From NCBI GenBank assembly GCA_937899145.1, contig CALBPW010000273.1:1-6343 (forward strand): DNA of 6,343 bases, read 5' to 3'. The notes under the pieces are model-generated. The model searched no databases. It was given only the letters and a program-made list of their open reading frames with translations, and was not told where the DNA came from. Position 1 is the stretch's first letter; each line of letters begins with the position of its first letter. The DNA is from an uncultured Bacteroidota bacterium. Lineage in GTDB: Bacteria > Bacteroidota > Bacteroidia > Bacteroidales > SZUA-534. Below are positions 1 through 6,343 of the stretch, in pieces. A program made the translations under genes and the position numbers.

Positions 1-24
1 CCCTACACGACGATCTTCCGATCT
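1..24 (+). other. Illumina sequencing adapter remnant (artefact)
   Basis: The first 24 bases match the 3' end of the Illumina TruSeq read-1 adapter, the part ending in GCTCTTCCGATCT, at 23 of 24 positions. The one difference is A instead of C at base 13. Genomic sequence starts at base 25. This is untrimmed adapter at a contig end, not biology. Read on the minus strand it continues the open frame of the adjoining gene for eight codons (RSEDRRVG), so an automatic translation would carry false residues at the C-terminal end of that partial protein. Confidence 0.96.
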
Positions 25-1173
25 GTGAATATCAGCCTGTTTGTTATAAAGGTTTTGAACTTGCTGTAAAGCCGAGTCGGCATCATCTTTTCCGGGTACT
101 GATAGCAATCCTGCAGGTTTGTCTATTGCTACAAGCCATGTGTCATCGTATAAAATCTCAATCGGTTGTTTTGAATGTTTTATTTCTTCAAGCCTATTTG
201 GTTCAACATCAATGCCTTGTAACATAAAATTGAGTAGAGGTTGACAACGGCTATGACAAGCAGCATAAAATTGTCCATGGCGGCGGATTTCGCTTTCTGG
301 TGAGCCGCCATACCAGAATTCGCCCATTGCAATGGGCTTTAAATGGTGTTGAAAGGCGAATTGAAGCATTTTTGGCGCTGCGCATTCGCCAGTGGCAGCA
401 GGTGGCAGAGAGCCTCGTTCATCGGCAAAAATCTGAAGAATATTTTTTTGCTCACCGCGCGCGTTTAGCACAACGTATTGCTCAAAAAGCCATTGTTGTA
501 ATGCTTCCGACATTTGTCGCCGTTTGGTTTTCTTTTGTTCAATTTCGGTTTCGAAAAGTGCGATTTGTTGTTTCTGATTGTCAATCAAGTTTTTCCATCG
601 TTGTTCAATTCGGCGCAATTCAGCTTTTTCAAACTGACTTTGGCGTACAAATTCAGCCGCTTGATTATCAGTGATATTGCTCATTTTTCGACTTTCGTCG
701 CGTTTGGCTTTGTGCTGTTTGTTGATGTTGCGCTGCGCAGTTATTTCGTTTTGGGCTTCAATTTCAAGAGTGATTAAATTTTGCTGTAAATCAGCAAGTT
801 TTGTGCTGTTTTGCAAGAGTTTAATTTCTTTGTTCAACTCTGTAATTCGGCTTTCTTCTTTTTTGAAATATCCATCAGGGTTTAGCACATCGAATATCGG
901 AGGCACAAAAAACTGATGCTGATTTTTGCCGTCAAGATTACCGGAAAAGGCTGATATAAAGCCCACTTCACCATTTGTTTGTTGTACTATCAGCACTCCA
1001 AACATTTTTCCTTCGTGTGATAATTCGGCATTCCAATCGGTGCGGCTATCAATGTGTTTTTTTACATCGTCGGCTGCCGCTAACACCAATGGGTGAGGTG
1101 TGTAACAAAAAGGACACGTAAATTGCGTGGGCAACTGAATGTTACTTTGCAAGTTGCGCAACGGGTGAAACAC
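25..1173 (-). CDS. RluA-family pseudouridine synthase with long N-terminal extension, 3' partial
   Basis: This is a partial gene for a cytoplasmic enzyme that isomerises uridine to pseudouridine in RNA. The 383 visible codons form one uninterrupted frame. Residues 1-100 form a conserved N-terminal segment with CPFCYTPHPL (20-29), GKMFGV (55-60) and AFSGNL (75-80). Residues about 104-235 are rich in E, K, Q and R and look like a coiled coil. Residues 254-325 hold a second conserved segment, including GECAAPKMLQ (262-271), GEFWYGG (284-290) and C306/C310. The synthase domain starts near 338 with LYDDTWLVAIDKPAGLLSVPGK, the first RluA motif. The catalytic Asp motif (HRLD) should follow within a few residues but is lost where adapter begins. 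The start is GTG at 1173: it gives M-F-H-P-L, the N-terminus I recall for Bacteroides homologues, and the first in-frame ATG (codon 57) is already inside conserved sequence. No Shine-Dalgarno is present. It lies 5 bp after the 93-codon gene, suggesting translational coupling. RNA target unknown. Confidence 0.9.
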
Positions 1174-1178
1174 AGCAA

Positions 1179-1460
1179 TTAGGCTAAAAGTCGGTCGGCA
1201 AATTGTTGCCTGTTGTTGCGGATGGTTTCGGCTAAAGCGCGAAAATTGTCGTTTTCAAACTCTTCCTCTGTCAATTCGTAGTAGCTGTGCGCGTCTTCTC
1301 CATCCTCGGTTGGTGTTAAAATATCTATCACTACAATACCATTTTTTTTGTAAACAATGTAGTTGTGCATAAAAAAGTCAATTTGGTTTTTGCTGCGCAC
1401 AACAGCAAGTTTGGGGTTTGTTTCGCTTGAATTTGTAGCGCTGTTCATTTCGTTCTCCAT
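1179..1460 (-). CDS. small acidic hypothetical protein, 93 aa
   Basis: I do not recognise this protein. It has no signal peptide or membrane segment, so it is probably cytoplasmic. Residues 1-16 are polar and Ser/Thr/Asn-rich, likely disordered. Residues about 26-50 look like a beta hairpin (NYIVYKKNGIVVIDIL). Residues about 61-93 look like an acidic helix followed by a more basic one (YELTEEEFEN, then ALAETIRNNRQQFADRLL). Support for it being real comes from the good alpha/beta pattern, an A-rich leader before the ATG typical of Bacteroidota starts, and tight packing: its TAA ends 5 bp before the GTG of the pseudouridine synthase gene on the same strand. Met5 (base 1448) is an alternative start. 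The neighbour suggests cotranscription with an RNA-modification enzyme, but nothing in the sequence shows a shared function. Confidence 0.7.
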   Translation of the reverse strand: MENEMNSATNSSETNPKLAVVRSKNQIDFFMHNYIVYKKNGIVVIDILTPTEDGEDAHSYYELTEEEFENDNFRALAETIRNNRQQFADRLLA

Positions 1461-1643
1461 TGTTTTTAATGTTAATACTTTTCCGGTGGCAAGTTATTTA
1501 TAATATTGATATTACAATGTTTTATACATAAAAAAAGTGGAAAGGCATCTGAATTCTGTTTAAATTGGATTTATTGGCCGGAGATTTGAAATAAGAACAG
1601 AAATAATATTGTGTTGCTTGCAGTCAGAGGTCTGCAGCCTGAA
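1461..1643. promoter_or_regulatory. 183-bp intergenic region with weak promoter-like sites and a dyad
   Basis: This AT-rich gap separates the GH95 stop from the start of the 93-codon gene; both read leftward. On the minus strand a TTG (1515-1517) lies 18 nt before TAACTTGC (1489-1496), a poor match to the Bacteroidetes pattern TTG-N19-21-TAnnTTTG. A perfect 6-bp dyad, TAATAT-TG-ATATTA (1501-1514), sits exactly between those elements and could be an operator or chance in AT-rich DNA. Near the GH95 stop, 1618-1637 can fold into a short imperfect hairpin (GCAG.C/G.CTGC) with no U-tract after it on the minus strand, so I do not call it an intrinsic terminator. No ORF or RNA gene is visible. Confidence 0.3.
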
Positions 1644-4100
1644 TTATTCTGCTCTTAATGAGTAGGTGCCGTTTTTCTCTGTCGATAAATCGTATTCGTA
1701 CACTTTTTTCAAGTCGGGTGTCAAATTCTCTTTGTTTTCAGTTGAAATAATCGGTTTTTTGGTTTCCGATGTTTGCAAAAGAATGTTATCTGCTTTGCCT
1801 TCAGCTTTTTTTAGACCTTCGCCTTTAAGCGGCTGATAACTGCGAAGGCGAATTGTGCCGCCATTTTCCGAGCATATTTTGGCGTTGATTATTTTCCCTT
1901 CGTTCCAATTTATATCGACTATAAATCCTCCGCGGGTGCGCAAACCTGTAACTTCGCCTTTTTGCCAGACATCGGGTAGGGCGGGCAATAGGTGTACAGC
2001 GCCATCGTGGCTTTGGACAAGCATTTCCAAGACACCAGCCGCGCAACCAAAATTGCCGTCAATCTGGAAAGGCGGATGCGCGTCAAATAAGTTTGGATAA
2101 GTGCGGCCGTCGGCATATTGTTTAGGAATGAAGCCCCAACCGTCATATTCAGCTGGCAAAATCTTCAACATGTTCGATATTATTTTGAAGGCGTGATTGC
2201 CATCGAGCATACGCGCCCAAAAATTTATTTTCCACCCGAGCGACCAGCCCGTTGCCATGTCGCCACGTTGTTTAAGGGTGTTGGTAGCGGCGCAAAAGAG
2301 TTCGGGCGTTGTGTATGGCGATATTTGGTTTGACGGGTACAAGCCGTAAAGGTGCGAGATGTGTCGATGTTCGTCTTCGGGGTCGTCGGCATCAGTCAGC
2401 CACTCTTGCAGTTGCCCATAGCGTCCAATACGCATTTCGGGAAGTTGGCTTATGGCCGTTTCTATTTTTTCAGAATATTGATTGTCGGTTATTTGTAAGA
2501 TTTTCATTGCTTTCAATGTTGATGTCAGAACATCAGCAACAATTTGGTTGTCCATTGTTGTGCCAGATGTTACGGGTGTCGGTTTTCCAAGTGGGCCATG
2601 CTCTGGCGAAACTGACGGAACAACAACAAGTGAGTTGTAGCGAGGGTCGGTTTGCAGAAAATCTAAAATAAAATCGGCCGAGCCTTTAAGTGCGGCAAAG
2701 TTTTGACGCAAAAAATTGGTGTCGGCGCTGAATAAAAAATGTTGCCAGATGTGTGTGGAAAGCCAAGCTCCGCCCATTGGGAACATTCCCCAATAAGTGC
2801 CGTCAACAGGACCTGTTATGCGCCATAAGTCGGTGTTATGATGTGCTACCCAGCCATTGCAGTTATATAACTTTTGTGCTGTGATTTTTCCGCTGGCACT
2901 CAATTCGTTAATCATATTGATAAGTGGCAGTTCGTTGCTTAGCAAGTTGCCGACACCAGCAATCCAATAATTCATTTCAGTATTGATATTGATGGTGTAT
3001 TTTGAGTCCCATGCAGGGTTGGTTTGCGCATTCCAAACACCTTGTAAATTAGCAGGTTGACCGCCTTGTTGCGATGATGAGATTAGCAAATAGCGTCCAT
3101 ATTGCATCATGAGCGAAACCATATCGTAATCGGCTGAATTGCAGAAGTTTTCGAGGCGGCGATTGGTTTCCGATTCTGAATTTTCATCTTTTGGCAAAAT
3201 AAGTTTCACCCGATTGTATTGCTCCTGATATTTTGCGATATGCTGATTCAAAATATCGTTGTAACTTTTTGACTTTGCCGAAGATAACGCTTTTTCGTTC
3301 AACTCGCTTGCGTTGGCTGTTATGTCGTTGTACGATTTAAAATTGGTTGCCGCAGTAATGTAAATTGTTGCATTTGAGGCGTTTTTGACAGATAATGTGC
3401 TGTCGTTTTCTGTTGCGATTTTTCCGTCGCTGTCAATCATAATCTTCAGTTCGGCAGTTAGTTTTCCTTCAATTCCTTCTTGATTTGGGTTTTTAACATT
3501 TGCTGTTATAACATTTTTATTTACAGTGTGTTCTGTTTTTAAATCGCATTTATGCGATAGCGTGAAATTTAGAGCCTTTTTTGTGTCGCAATCAATTTTA
3601 ACGATTATCACTTTTTCGGTTTGAGGTGCAAAAACAGTACGCTTAAAATTGATGCCGTTGGTAGTGTATGTTGTTGTATTTAAAGCTGTTGCAAGGTTTA
3701 ACTCGCGTCTGTAATTTTTGATTTCAGAATGTTCAAAATCGAGAAACACACTGCCCAAAGTCAGGTAGCTCATTCCGTGCGGACCAGCAATAAAGCGCTT
3801 ATCTAATAGTTCGTGTGCGTCTTGCTCTTTATCAGCAAAAATCAGATTGCGAACCTCATTCAAATATTGCCCGGCATCGTTAGCCACGTTTTGGTGAGGG
3901 CTGCCAGCCCAAAAGGTTTCTTCGTTGAGTTGGATTTCCTCCTTTCCGGCGCCGCCATAAACCATTGCTCCAAGTTTCGAGTTGCCTATGGGTAGAGCCT
4001 CAAGCCACCGTTCAGCCGGTTTGCTGTACCATAATTTATGCTCTTGTGCACAAAGCGCGGTGGCGTAAAAAGCCAAAAATAGGGTGATAAGTCGTTTCAT
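1644..4100 (-). CDS. Secreted GH95 glycosidase (alpha-L-fucosidase / alpha-L-galactosidase family), 818 aa
   Basis: This is a complete glycoside hydrolase family 95 enzyme, an inverting exo-glycosidase that removes terminal alpha-L-fucose or alpha-L-galactose from glycans. The start at 4100 was chosen because it opens directly on a signal peptide ([18 protein letters not shown], cleavage before Q19); an upstream in-frame ATG at 4172 would add 24 residues and bury it. No good lipobox is present, so it is likely periplasmic or secreted rather than a lipoprotein. The N-terminal beta-sandwich (about 22-260) carries [15 protein letters not shown] and [12 protein letters not shown]. The helical (alpha/alpha)6 domain spans about 295-700 and a C-terminal beta domain follows. 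Catalytic positions, by analogy with Bifidobacterium AfcA, are present: N371 and N373 in [11 protein letters not shown], the general acid E500 in VSPEHG, and D681 in [20 protein letters not shown] (578-589) is also conserved. Length is normal for the family. A Thr (T369) precedes the first Asn by two, which bears on fucose versus galactose preference. It is divergent from the Sde182-like gene. Confidence 0.95.
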   Translation of the reverse strand: MKRLITLFLAFYATALCAQEHKLWYSKPAERWLEALPIGNSKLGAMVYGGAGKEEIQLNEETFWAGSPHQNVANDAGQYLNEVRNLIFADKEQDAHELLDKRFIAGPHGMSYLTLGSVFLDFEHSEIKNYRRELNLATALNTTTYTTNGINFKRTVFAPQTEKVIIVKIDCDTKKALNFTLSHKCDLKTEHTVNKNVITANVKNPNQEGIEGKLTAELKIMIDSDGKIATENDSTLSVKNASNATIYITAATNFKSYNDITANASELNEKALSSAKSKSYNDILNQHIAKYQEQYNRVKLILPKDENSESETNRRLENFCNSADYDMVSLMMQYGRYLLISSSQQGGQPANLQGVWNAQTNPAWDSKYTININTEMNYWIAGVGNLLSNELPLINMINELSASGKITAQKLYNCNGWVAHHNTDLWRITGPVDGTYWGMFPMGGAWLSTHIWQHFLFSADTNFLRQNFAALKGSADFILDFLQTDPRYNSLVVVPSVSPEHGPLGKPTPVTSGTTMDNQIVADVLTSTLKAMKILQITDNQYSEKIETAISQLPEMRIGRYGQLQEWLTDADDPEDEHRHISHLYGLYPSNQISPYTTPELFCAATNTLKQRGDMATGWSLGWKINFWARMLDGNHAFKIISNMLKILPAEYDGWGFIPKQYADGRTYPNLFDAHPPFQIDGNFGCAAGVLEMLVQSHDGAVHLLPALPDVWQKGEVTGLRTRGGFIVDINWNEGKIINAKICSENGGTIRLRSYQPLKGEGLKKAEGKADNILLQTSETKKPIISTENKENLTPDLKKVYEYDLSTEKNGTYSLRAE

Positions 4101-4121
4101 AAAAGTAGAGTTGTGTGCTGG

Positions 4122-4154
4122 CGAATATAAAAACAATGTTTTCAATTGTGCAAC
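4122..4154 (-). promoter_or_regulatory. Candidate Bacteroidetes-type promoter of the GH95 gene
   Basis: On the minus strand GTTG (4151-4154) is followed after 21 nt by TATATTCG (4122-4129). This resembles the Bacteroidetes sigma-ABfr consensus of TTTG, 19-21 nt, TAnnTTTG, with one mismatch in each element. Transcription would start near 4115, giving a leader of about 15 nt before the ATG at 4100. The assignment rests on pattern and spacing only. Confidence 0.45.
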
Positions 4155-4168
4155 TTTCGTTTTCAATT
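4138..4168. repeat. Direct repeat GTTTTCAATT, two copies at 21-bp spacing
   Basis: Two identical 10-bp copies (4138-4147 and 4159-4168) lie about two helical turns apart in the divergent promoter region. The stretch overlaps the upstream element and spacer of the predicted GH95 promoter. This layout fits a regulator binding one face of the helix, but two short AT-rich matches can also arise by chance. Confidence 0.5.
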
Positions 4169-4225
4169 TCACAAAATTTATATGTTTTTTTCATAATTTC
4201 GGAAAAACAATTTTTCTCATTCATA

Positions 4226-5650
4226 ATGACTATTACTCAATACTTTAGCCGCATATTTTTGTTTGCGCTGCTGATATTTGCGCAACCAATAGCAAACCAA
4301 GCCGCGGAGCGCGTTATAATACTAACCGATGTTGAAAACGAACCGGACGATGCACAATCGCTTGTCAGACTGATGTTGTATTCAAATCAGATTGATATTC
4401 AAGGGATTGTGGCAACAACATCAACTCACATGCGTAATCGGGTGGCACCAGAAACCATCTTGAAAATAATTGACGCTTACGGCAAAGTGCGCAGCAATCT
4501 TCTTTTGCATGAGGCGGGTTATCCTGAGGCTAACTATCTGAAATCCTGTGTAAAATCGGGTCTGGCAGTTTACGGAATGGAAGGTGTTGGTAAGGATTGC
4601 GATTCAGAAGGTTCAGAGTGGATTATCAAAATTCTTGAACAGCCCGGCGAACGCCCGCTTTGGATTTGTGCGTGGGGTGGCACAAATGTTTTGGCGCAGG
4701 CTCTTTTTAAACTCAAAAACACAAAATCTGAAGCCGAAATGAGTCGTCTTATTACAAAACTCCGCATCTACACAATTTCTGACCAAGACGATTCAGGCAT
4801 TTGGATTCGCCGAAATTTTCCTTCGCTATTTTATATAGTCAGCCCGGGCGGGTACGGCAATGCCACTTGGTCAGGAATGATGCAGGTTGCCGACGGTGCT
4901 GATAATGAGAAGATTTCAAACTCTTGGATAACAAAAAATATTCAGCAGCAGCGCAATCCGCTTGCAGCCTGCTATCCCGATGTCGCTTACGGAATGGAAG
5001 GCGATACGCCGTCGTGGTTAAACCTGATCCCCAATGGTTTAAACTCGTCAGAACACCCAAATTGGGGAGGTTGGGGAGGCCGATATGAATTTTACAAACC
5101 CGATATCAGCAAATGCGACCCCAACGGATTCAACGGCAACGTGCCCATCGAGTCCGAGCCACATGCCATTTGGACAAACGCGATCGACCATTTTACGCCC
5201 TACATCGATAATGAATTTGGCTGCGCAGTGCGGAAAGACACCATCGAGCGGAGTGGCTATACTGCAACCGTTTGGCGGTGGCGCACTGATGTCCAAAACG
5301 ATTTTGCCGCGCGAATGACTTGGTGTACAGCAAGTTATGCCAATGCCAATCATCCTCCGCAGCCCAAACTATCGCACCCAACCGAGTTGACAGTAAAATG
5401 TGGCGAGTTTTTCGCCTTAGATGCCTCGCCCACAACCGACCCCGATGGCGATGCGCTATCGTTTCTTTGGTTTTGCTATCCCGAGGCCGGTGGTAGTCAA
5501 AATATTGAAACCGATGGTTCTCCAAACATTCATCGAGCTGTGTTTAAAGCACCCAACAAGCCTTCGGTAGTGCACATCATTCTTAAGGTAACCGATAAAG
5601 GGACTCCGCAACTGTCGCGTTATCAGCGTATTATAGTTAATGTCGAATAA
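4226..5650 (+). CDS. Secreted Sde182-like protein: nucleoside-hydrolase-like (DUF1593) plus Ig-like C-terminal domain, 474 aa
   Basis: This is a complete exported protein of the DUF1593 family, named after the cellulose-binding protein Sde182 of Saccharophagus degradans. The start at 4226 puts a signal peptide first (hydrophobic FLFALLIFA at 11-19, cleavage probably near A26/A27); an in-frame ATG at 4115 would add 37 residues and run into the promoter region. The nucleoside-hydrolase-like domain (about 28-345) opens with RVIILTDVENEPDDAQSLVR, in which D35, D41 and D42 match the Asp cluster that binds calcium and ribose in nucleoside hydrolases. Other conserved segments are ISDQDDSGIWIRRNFP (184-199), EGDTPSWLNLIPNGL (258-272) and NWGGWGGRYE (279-288). 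The C-terminal domain (about 377-474) is Ig-like, with DPDGDALSFLW at 405-415, and ends at VNVE. The true substrate is not known; glycan binding or glycosyl hydrolysis is inferred from Sde182 and the GH95 neighbour. sbcD follows after 10 bp and may be cotranscribed. Confidence 0.9.
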   Translation: MTITQYFSRIFLFALLIFAQPIANQAAERVIILTDVENEPDDAQSLVRLMLYSNQIDIQGIVATTSTHMRNRVAPETILKIIDAYGKVRSNLLLHEAGYPEANYLKSCVKSGLAVYGMEGVGKDCDSEGSEWIIKILEQPGERPLWICAWGGTNVLAQALFKLKNTKSEAEMSRLITKLRIYTISDQDDSGIWIRRNFPSLFYIVSPGGYGNATWSGMMQVADGADNEKISNSWITKNIQQQRNPLAACYPDVAYGMEGDTPSWLNLIPNGLNSSEHPNWGGWGGRYEFYKPDISKCDPNGFNGNVPIESEPHAIWTNAIDHFTPYIDNEFGCAVRKDTIERSGYTATVWRWRTDVQNDFAARMTWCTASYANANHPPQPKLSHPTELTVKCGEFFALDASPTTDPDGDALSFLWFCYPEAGGSQNIETDGSPNIHRAVFKAPNKPSVVHIILKVTDKGTPQLSRYQRIIVNVE

Positions 5651-5660
5651 AATTCAACTT

Positions 5661-6343
5661 ATGAAACTGCTCCATATAGCCGATTTACATATTGGTAAGC
5701 GTGTCAACGAAATGCCAATGCGCGACGACCAAGAATATGTTTTTAAGCAGATTTGCGAAGCCGCAAAGCAACAGCAAGTTGACGCTGTGCTGATTGCAGG
5801 CGATGTGTACGACAAAGCCGTGCCGTCGGCTGAGGCTGTGCAACTATTCGATTGGTTTTTAACCGGATTGGCAAAATTGTTGAAGCCTGACGCTCAAATA
5901 TTTATCATAAGCGGAAACCACGATTCGCCTGAACGGCTTGCCTTTGGCGCCGAAATTATGAGCCGGCAACATATCAATCTGTCGCCGGTTTACGATGGCA
6001 ATGTGCGTCCAATTGTTATGCGCGACGGCTATGGCGAGGTGGCTTTTTATATGTTGCCATTCATTAAACCGATGGTTGTAAAACGCTTTTTTGAAGGTGA
6101 AGAGATTAATTCTTATACCGACGCTATGCGATTGGCAATAAATAAGATGAATATTGATAAAAAACGCAGAAACGTGCTAATCTGCCATCAGTTTGTAACC
6201 AATGCCAGTCGAACCGAGTCGGAAGAAGTTAATGTTGGTGGCTTAGATAATGTTGACGCTCAAGTGTTTGCTGATTTCGATTATGTCGCTCTGGGGCATT
6301 TGCATAAGCCGCAAAGTTGTGAGCGTGATATTATCAGATATAG
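5661..6343 (+). CDS. sbcD: SbcD, Mre11-like nuclease subunit of SbcCD, 3' partial
   Basis: These are the first 227 codons of the nuclease subunit of the SbcCD complex, an Mn-dependent, ATP-stimulated cytoplasmic nuclease that opens DNA hairpins and trims blocked double-strand ends together with the SMC-like ATPase SbcC. The metallophosphoesterase motifs are present in order: DLHIG (D8, H10), GDVYD (D48), GNHDS (N86, H87), a CHQF motif with H176, and GHLH (H213, H215). The start at 5661 gives MKLLHIADLHIGK, the standard family N-terminus, with no Shine-Dalgarno. The frame is open to the last base and lacks a stop only because the window ends; the C-terminal capping region (roughly 150-200 residues in the family) is missing. 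It begins 10 bp after the Sde182-like stop, so it could share that transcript. sbcC is expected immediately downstream, outside the window. Confidence 0.96.
   Translation, partial: MKLLHIADLHIGKRVNEMPMRDDQEYVFKQICEAAKQQQVDAVLIAGDVYDKAVPSAEAVQLFDWFLTGLAKLLKPDAQIFIISGNHDSPERLAFGAEIMSRQHINLSPVYDGNVRPIVMRDGYGEVAFYMLPFIKPMVVKRFFEGEEINSYTDAMRLAINKMNIDKKRRNVLICHQFVTNASRTESEEVNVGGLDNVDAQVFADFDYVALGHLHKPQSCERDIIRY

Larger units (their letters stand above)
4101..4225. promoter_or_regulatory. Divergent promoter region between GH95 and Sde182-like genes
   Basis: This 125-bp AT-rich region must hold the 5' signals of both secreted-protein genes. It contains the GH95 promoter listed separately and a 10-bp direct repeat, GTTTTCAATT, at 4138-4147 and 4159-4168, exactly 21 bp apart start to start. 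For the rightward gene the best -7-like element is TAATTTCG at 4194-4201, but no TTG lies at the proper distance upstream, so that promoter is not resolved. Neither start has a Shine-Dalgarno sequence. No small ORF or RNA gene is evident. Confidence 0.55.

Noticed and set aside
322..337. Perfect 16-bp palindrome GCCCATTGCAATGGGC followed by TTT, resembling a terminator hairpin.
   Set aside because: It lies inside the pseudouridine synthase coding sequence and encodes the conserved K-P-I-A-M-G-E segment, so codon content explains it. It has almost no loop and only a three-base T run.
300..916. Overlapping plus-strand open frames (300-674, 514-777, 671-916).
   Set aside because: They are antisense to the continuous minus-strand pseudouridine synthase frame, are low-complexity or hydrophobic, and match no family I know.
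1618..1637. Short hairpin just downstream of the GH95 stop as a possible terminator.
   Set aside because: The stem is short with a T-T mismatch and no U-tract follows on the minus strand.
1825..2671. Open frames on both strands (e.g. 1855-2100 and 2309-2671 plus, 1825-2046 minus) inside the GH95 gene.
   Set aside because: The GH95 frame is intact with all catalytic motifs across this region, so these are out-of-frame or antisense translations.
4101..4172. Upstream in-frame ATG (4172) extending the GH95 protein by 24 residues.
   Set aside because: The extension would precede a good signal peptide beginning at 4100 and would cover the predicted promoter.
4115..4225. Upstream in-frame ATG (4115) extending the Sde182-like protein by 37 residues.
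   Set aside because: The extra residues are an AT-rich, Phe/Ile/Ser-rich translation of the intergenic region placed before the natural signal peptide.
4839..5525. Minus-strand and alternate-frame open frames within the Sde182-like gene (e.g. 5048-5353, 5193-5525).
   Set aside because: They are shadows of a well-supported gene with recognised domains; none has a plausible family or its own start signals.

Overview
The window most likely comes from a member of the Bacteroidota, probably a metagenome- or draft-assembly contig. Four things point there. The RluA-type pseudouridine synthase carries the long coiled-coil N-terminal extension I associate with Bacteroides-like proteins. None of the initiation sites has a Shine-Dalgarno sequence; upstream regions are A/T-rich instead. 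A promoter close to the Bacteroidetes form (TTG, about 20 nt, TAnnTTTG) precedes the glycosidase gene. The gene set, an exported GH95 glycosidase beside a Sde182-like exported protein, is typical of glycan-degrading Bacteroidota. The contig begins with 24 bases of Illumina sequencing adapter, so the left end is a technical artefact.

Layout, left to right. Bases 1-24 are adapter. Bases 25-1173 (minus) are the first 383 codons of an RluA-family pseudouridine synthase, cut off just before its catalytic Asp motif. Bases 1179-1460 (minus) encode a 93-residue acidic protein I do not recognise, 5 bp upstream of the pseudouridine synthase and probably in the same transcript. Bases 1461-1643 are non-coding. 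Bases 1644-4100 (minus) encode a complete secreted GH95 glycosidase (alpha-L-fucosidase/alpha-L-galactosidase family) with its catalytic residues intact. Bases 4101-4225 are a short divergent promoter region. Bases 4226-5650 (plus) encode a complete secreted protein with a nucleoside-hydrolase-like domain and an Ig-like C-terminal domain (DUF1593/Sde182 type). Bases 5661-6343 (plus) are the first 227 codons of the DNA nuclease subunit SbcD, running off the right end.

How the genes fit together. The two exported proteins are transcribed divergently from one 125-bp region and may serve the same glycan: GH95 removes terminal L-fucose or L-galactose, and the Sde182-like protein is a putative carbohydrate-binding or glycosyl-cleaving partner. 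No SusC/SusD pair, sulfatase or sugar regulator lies in the window, so a full polysaccharide utilisation locus is not shown. The flanking genes (RNA modification, DNA repair) are housekeeping. I see no tRNA, rRNA, CRISPR array, insertion sequence or phage gene. Nothing here is clearly a new biological system; the least explained items are the Sde182-like protein, the 93-residue protein and the N-terminal extension of the pseudouridine synthase.
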